A stretch of DNA of 64,000 nucleotides from Propionibacteriaceae bacterium (GTDB taxonomy: Bacteria; Actinomycetota; Actinomycetes; Propionibacteriales; Propionibacteriaceae). The stretch is from NCBI GenBank assembly GCA_031285845.1, contig JAITVK010000033.1:89935-153934 (forward strand). Reading direction: 5' to 3'. Below are positions 60,957 to 64,000 of this stretch, piece after piece (the first letter of the stretch is position 1; every line of letters begins with the position of its first letter). Under the pieces are notes generated by a model. It saw only the letters and a program-made list of their open reading frames with translations, made no database searches and was not told where the DNA came from. Both the position numbers and the translations under genes were made by a program.

Positions 60957-61598
60957 TCACTTTCCAGTGAGGATCTCGTCGATGATGCCGTACTGCTTGG
61001 CCTCCTCAGCCGTCAAGTACTTGTCACGCTCGACGTCACGCGACACTTTGTCGACCGACTGGCCGGTGTCTTGCGCCAACATCGTCTCCATCTGCGACCG
61101 CATACGAAGAATCTCCTTGGCCTGGATCTCCAGATCCGACGATTGGCCGTACGACCCCTCACCGGAGATGGCCGGTTGGTGGATCAGGATTCGCGAATTC
61201 GGCAACGCGAGCCGCTTGCCTGGGGTGCCGGCCGCCAACAACACAGCCGCCGCCGAGGCCGCCTGACCCAGACAAACGGTCTGAATGTCAGGCTTGACGA
61301 AGCGCATGGTGTCGTAGATCGCCGTCAACGCGGTGAACGAGCCCCCCGGTGAGTTGATGTAAATCGAGATCTGGCGCTCGGCGTCCATGGATTGCAGACA
61401 CAACAACTGCGCCATCACGGCGTTGGCGATGTCATCGCTGATCGGAGTGCCGAGGAAAATGATGCGCTCTTCGAACAGTTTCGTGTACGGATCGACGCGG
61501 CGCACACCATAGGCTGTGCGCTCTTCCCACTGCGGGATGTAATACTCGGCGCTAGGGCTGGCCGGGGCCAGGCCAAAAGGAGAATCGAAAGACGGCAT
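60957..61598 (-). CDS. clpP2: ATP-dependent Clp protease proteolytic subunit ClpP2
   Basis: 213 residues from ATG at 61598 (AAAGAG 6 bases upstream). Catalytic Ser in GQAASAAAVLLAAG, His in RILIHQPAISG and Asp in DVERDKYLTAEEA. With ClpP1 it should form the mixed two-ring tetradecamer of actinobacteria. Ten bases separate it from the clpP1 stop. Confidence 0.97.
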   Translation of the reverse strand: MPSFDSPFGLAPASPSAEYYIPQWEERTAYGVRRVDPYTKLFEERIIFLGTPISDDIANAVMAQLLCLQSMDAERQISIYINSPGGSFTALTAIYDTMRFVKPDIQTVCLGQAASAAAVLLAAGTPGKRLALPNSRILIHQPAISGEGSYGQSSDLEIQAKEILRMRSQMETMLAQDTGQSVDKVSRDVERDKYLTAEEAKQYGIIDEILTGK

Positions 61599-61608
61599 GC
61601 GAACTCTT

Positions 61609-62229
61609 TCAGTTGTTGGGTGAGTTGGAGATGATTTGGCTAGCGCTCTCGAAGACATGGTCGATGAAGCCATAGCTCAACGCCTCTTCGGCGGTGAACC
61701 ATCGGTCACGATCAGAGTCGGCTTCGATCCGTTCGACCGTCTGGCCAGTGTGTTGAGAGATCAGACCGATCATCATCTTCTTGATGTGGACTGACTGCTC
61801 GGCCTGGATGCGAATGTCAGAGGCCGTGCCCCCCAAGCCACCAGACGGCTGATGCATCATGATCCGGCTGTGCGGCAGGGCGTACCTCTTGCCCTTCTGG
61901 CCGGCCGACAACAGAAACTGAGCCATCGAGGCGGCGAGCCCGATGCCCACGGTGGCCACGTCGTTGGAGATCCATTGCATCGTGTCGAAGATCGCCATTC
62001 CGGAGTCGGTCGAACCACCAGGAGAATTGATGTAGAGGTAGATGTCTTTGTCAGGGTCTTCCGCGTTCAGCAACAGCATCTGAGCACAGATGGCGTTGGC
62101 GTTCTCGTCGCGCACCTCCGAACCCAAGAAGATGATCCGGTTCGCCAGCAAGGCCTGATAGACAGCGTCATTCATATTGCCAGCACCAGCTGGAACCGCC
62201 ATTGACGGTAGAAGAGGAATATCGTTCAC
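61609..62229 (-). CDS. clpP1: ATP-dependent Clp protease proteolytic subunit ClpP1
   Basis: 206 residues with GTG start at 62229. Catalytic Ser in GLAASMAQFLLSAG, His in HSRIMMHQPSGG and Asp in DSDRDRWFTAEEA. The start has no clear ribosome site and a downstream ATG at 62202 is possible. The 183-base gap to tig contains a GGGCG/CGCCC hairpin and a TGC-N5-GCGAAC sequence, one base from a ClgR-like site. Confidence 0.95.
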   Translation of the reverse strand: MNDIPLLPSMAVPAGAGNMNDAVYQALLANRIIFLGSEVRDENANAICAQMLLLNAEDPDKDIYLYINSPGGSTDSGMAIFDTMQWISNDVATVGIGLAASMAQFLLSAGQKGKRYALPHSRIMMHQPSGGLGGTASDIRIQAEQSVHIKKMMIGLISQHTGQTVERIEADSDRDRWFTAEEALSYGFIDHVFESASQIISNSPNN

Positions 62230-62340
62230 AGTCAGGAAGACTACCCGGCAGGTCCGACAAATTCAGGTGCGCCGACGCCGTGTTCGCTGTCAGCACAGAC
62301 CAAACCAGCCTCGTACGAGTCGGAATCGACCATGCCCCAG

Positions 62341-62360
62341 CGCAGAATCTCGCAGAATCT
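62341..62360. repeat. Tandem 10-bp repeat upstream of clpP1
   Basis: CGCAGAATCT occurs twice back to back at 62341-62350 and 62351-62360 in the tig-clpP1 gap. A GGGCG/CGCCC hairpin (62369-62383) is next to it, possibly a weak terminator after tig. Confidence 0.7.
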
Positions 62361-62412
62361 CCACGCCAGGGCGCTAGTCGCCCCCGATCACGCGACCTGC
62401 GGAGGACGCAGC

Positions 62413-63795
62413 CTAGGACTGATCGACCACGATCTCTTCGACAACCTCGGACGCTGGGGCGGCCGGCTTCGGCATGACCGAGGCCACATCGACGACCCCG
62501 CCGTCGGTGTCAGCGATCTTGGCCTTGGCCACGATCGAATCCAACGCCTTCGACTGACGGATCTGCCCCATCCACTCGGCCAAGTGGTCATGGGACTGCA
62601 TGTGCTGAATCTCCTGCTCAGCCGTCGTCCCGTTCTCTTGCGCCTTCTGGAAGATGAAATTCGTCAGATCGTCCTGGTCGACCGCCACCTTCGACTCGTC
62701 AGCCACTCGACTGAGCAGGATCTCTGCTCGGATGCCGCGCTCGATCGAGTCGCGAGTGCTGGCGGCGAACTGGTCGGCGGTGGTGATCTTCTCATCACCC
62801 ATGCGCGCCAGATAGTCCTCCAGGCTCATACCTGCGCCCTGGAGCTGCTCGGTGACTTGGGCCACCCGCGAAGCGGCTTCTTCATCGACCAAACGCTCCG
62901 GCAACTCGACGTCGATCATCGCCAACGCCTGATCGAGCACCCGATCACGCGCCGCCGACAACTGGTTGACTCGTCCCATCCGCTCCACCGACTTCGCCAA
63001 GTCGGCCCGCATCTGATCGACCGTGTCGAACTGGGACACCAACTGCGCGAACTCGTCGTCGACCTCAGGCAACGTACGACGCTGAACCTTGGTCACCGTG
63101 ACGGTGATGTCGGCCTCTTCACCCTCGTGACCACCGCCGAGCAACGTTGAGCTGAAGGTTCGCGTGTCACCGGCCCGGGCTCCGGTCACGGCCTCGTCCA
63201 GGCCGTCAAGCATGTTCTTCGCACCCACGACGTACGTCAAACCCTCGGCCGTGGCGTCGGACAGCACCTCGCCGTTCTGCGCGCCACTCAGGTCGATCTG
63301 CACCTGATCGCCTTCCTCGGCCGGACGATCCACGTCCTCGACCTCGGCGAAGCGCTCGCGCAACAATTCGACCCGTTCGTCGACCTGAGCCTCGGTCGGC
63401 GCGACAGGGTCGACGGTCACCTCGATCGCGGAGAAATCCGGCAGGTCGAACTCGGGCACGATGTCGACTTCGGCGACGAACTCCGCGACCTCGCCGTCGA
63501 CCAGCTTCGTCATCTCGATCTCGGGACGGGTCAGCGGAGTCAGCTTGTGCTCTTCCACCGCTTCGGCGTACACCTTCGGCAGGACCGCGTTGACCGCCTC
63601 ATTGAGGACGACCTCGCGACCGACCCGCGCGTCGATCATCGCCGCTGGGACATGGCCCTTGCGGAATCCCGGAATCGACACCTGACTCGCCAGATCACGA
63701 TAGGCCTTGCCAATCGGAGCCTTAAGGTCGGTGAAAGGGATCTCGATGGTGAGCTTGGCGCGCGTCGCGCTGAGCTTTTCGACTGTGCTGGGCAA
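62413..63795 (-). CDS. tig: Trigger factor
   Basis: 460 residues starting with TTG at 63795; AGGAG lies 6 bases upstream and the peptide begins (M)PSTVEKLSATRAKL. N-terminal ribosome-binding domain with GFRKGHVPAAMI (the GFRxGxxP signature, about 42-53), peptidyl-prolyl isomerase domain (about 165-245) and helical C-terminal arms, plus an Ala/Pro-rich tail. Ribosome-associated chaperone, encoded next to clpP in most bacteria. Confidence 0.97.
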   Translation of the reverse strand: MPSTVEKLSATRAKLTIEIPFTDLKAPIGKAYRDLASQVSIPGFRKGHVPAAMIDARVGREVVLNEAVNAVLPKVYAEAVEEHKLTPLTRPEIEMTKLVDGEVAEFVAEVDIVPEFDLPDFSAIEVTVDPVAPTEAQVDERVELLRERFAEVEDVDRPAEEGDQVQIDLSGAQNGEVLSDATAEGLTYVVGAKNMLDGLDEAVTGARAGDTRTFSSTLLGGGHEGEEADITVTVTKVQRRTLPEVDDEFAQLVSQFDTVDQMRADLAKSVERMGRVNQLSAARDRVLDQALAMIDVELPERLVDEEAASRVAQVTEQLQGAGMSLEDYLARMGDEKITTADQFAASTRDSIERGIRAEILLSRVADESKVAVDQDDLTNFIFQKAQENGTTAEQEIQHMQSHDHLAEWMGQIRQSKALDSIVAKAKIADTDGGVVDVASVMPKPAAPASEVVEEIVVDQS

Positions 63796-63848
63796 TGCGA
63801 ACTCCTGAACTAGGTGCGATCCGACCGCCGACGGCGGCCAAAGTCAAT

Positions 63849-63878
63849 AGTATAGGCATCCGCTCGCAAGCGGCGAAC
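63849..63878 (-). promoter_or_regulatory. tig promoter with ClgR-like site
   Basis: TATACT (63849-63854, minus strand) is a good -10 box. At 63865-63878 the minus strand reads GTTCGC-CGCTT-GCG, fitting the GTTCGC-N5-GCG pattern described for the Clp gene activator ClgR in Streptomyces, and it lies over the -35 position, as expected for an activator. A weaker copy precedes clpP1. Confidence 0.55.
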
Positions 63879-63887
63879 CGACCCGAC

Positions 63888-63943
63888 GTGCCTCAGTTTG
63901 TTTGAGCGGGTGGTGGGGTGTGGTGCCTCAGATAGTTTGAGCG
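63888..63943. repeat. 21-bp direct repeat at the window end
   Basis: 63888-63908 and 63923-63943 share GTGCCTCAG and GTTTGAGCG at their ends and differ at two central bases; starts are 35 bp apart. They could be binding sites or the outer end of an insertion sequence beyond the window; neither can be tested here. Confidence 0.5.
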
Positions 63944-64000
63944 CGTAGCCCTTCGGGGTTCAGGCTTGCTTGTCGTGAGAGAAGGCAAGATCGATATGGC

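Noticed and set aside
62230..62412. tRNA gene between tig and clpP1, as found in many actinobacteria
   Set aside because: No cloverleaf or T-loop consensus (GTTCGAATC-type) could be found in the gap.

Overview
The window is about 64 kb of high-GC chromosomal DNA, gene-dense, with most genes on the minus strand. It looks like core genome of an actinomycete (Actinomycetota). Markers are UPF0182, the DUF2342 family, DUF5679 and DUF3040 proteins, the polar protein Wag31, SepF, two tandem ClpP genes, a lipoglycan-type MptB mannosyltransferase and a division cluster without ftsA. Gene order and proteins fit the order Propionibacteriales, probably Propionibacteriaceae, but that placement is inference. 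I see no rRNA, tRNA, CRISPR array, prophage or intact insertion sequence.

Layout. 1-3431: UPF0182 membrane protein (cut by the window start), a Lon/PDZ-like protein, a DUF2342 protein and a small zinc ribbon. 3614-9935: a cyclodehydratase/ThiF-like protein facing dinG-hflX-dapF-miaA. 10057-14842: a small MT0933-type protein, MarC, the trmB-truA-methyltransferase operon, an LEA-like repeat protein and superoxide dismutase. 14916-20842: a mannonate dehydratase-type enzyme, a GT4 glycosyltransferase, pyk, and DksA-like/lspA/rlu. 20923-36212: the division and cell wall (dcw) cluster from mraZ to wag31. 36792-38522: DUF3040 protein and tyrS. 38586-44723: argCJBDRH. 44842-50624: infC-rpmI-rplT-trmH-pheS-pheT. 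50879-59331: an MFS exporter, yajQ, exonuclease III, a membrane phosphoesterase, an acyl-CoA hydrolase and two membrane glycosyltransferases. 59620-63795: tig-clpP1-clpP2-clpX. 63796-64000: tig promoter and a short direct repeat.

The operons are tightly coupled. Most dcw and arg junctions are 4-base ATGA/GTGA overlaps, and two neighbouring junctions (dapF/hflX, hflX/dinG) are the identical 8-base overlap ATGCCTGA. Against this background two clusters lack expected members. The dcw cluster has no murE or murF between ftsI and mraY, only 208 noncoding bases. The arginine operon has no argF or argG.

The best regulatory signals are a near-perfect 34-bp palindrome abutting the argC start codon (probable ArgR operator on a leaderless promoter), an intrinsic terminator inside the infC leader just ahead of an AUC start codon (attenuation plus IF3 autoregulation), GTGGGG repeats before mraZ, and a ClgR-like site before tig. 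Other unusual features are a Lon-like protein that appears to have lost its catalytic dyad, a His-rich 8-residue repeat in the ThiF-like protein, a perfect 11-residue repeat protein, and an apparent excess of the hexamer CGTACG across the window. I did not find a clear multi-gene system of unknown type; the most distinctive observations are the rearranged clusters and the leader and operator structures.
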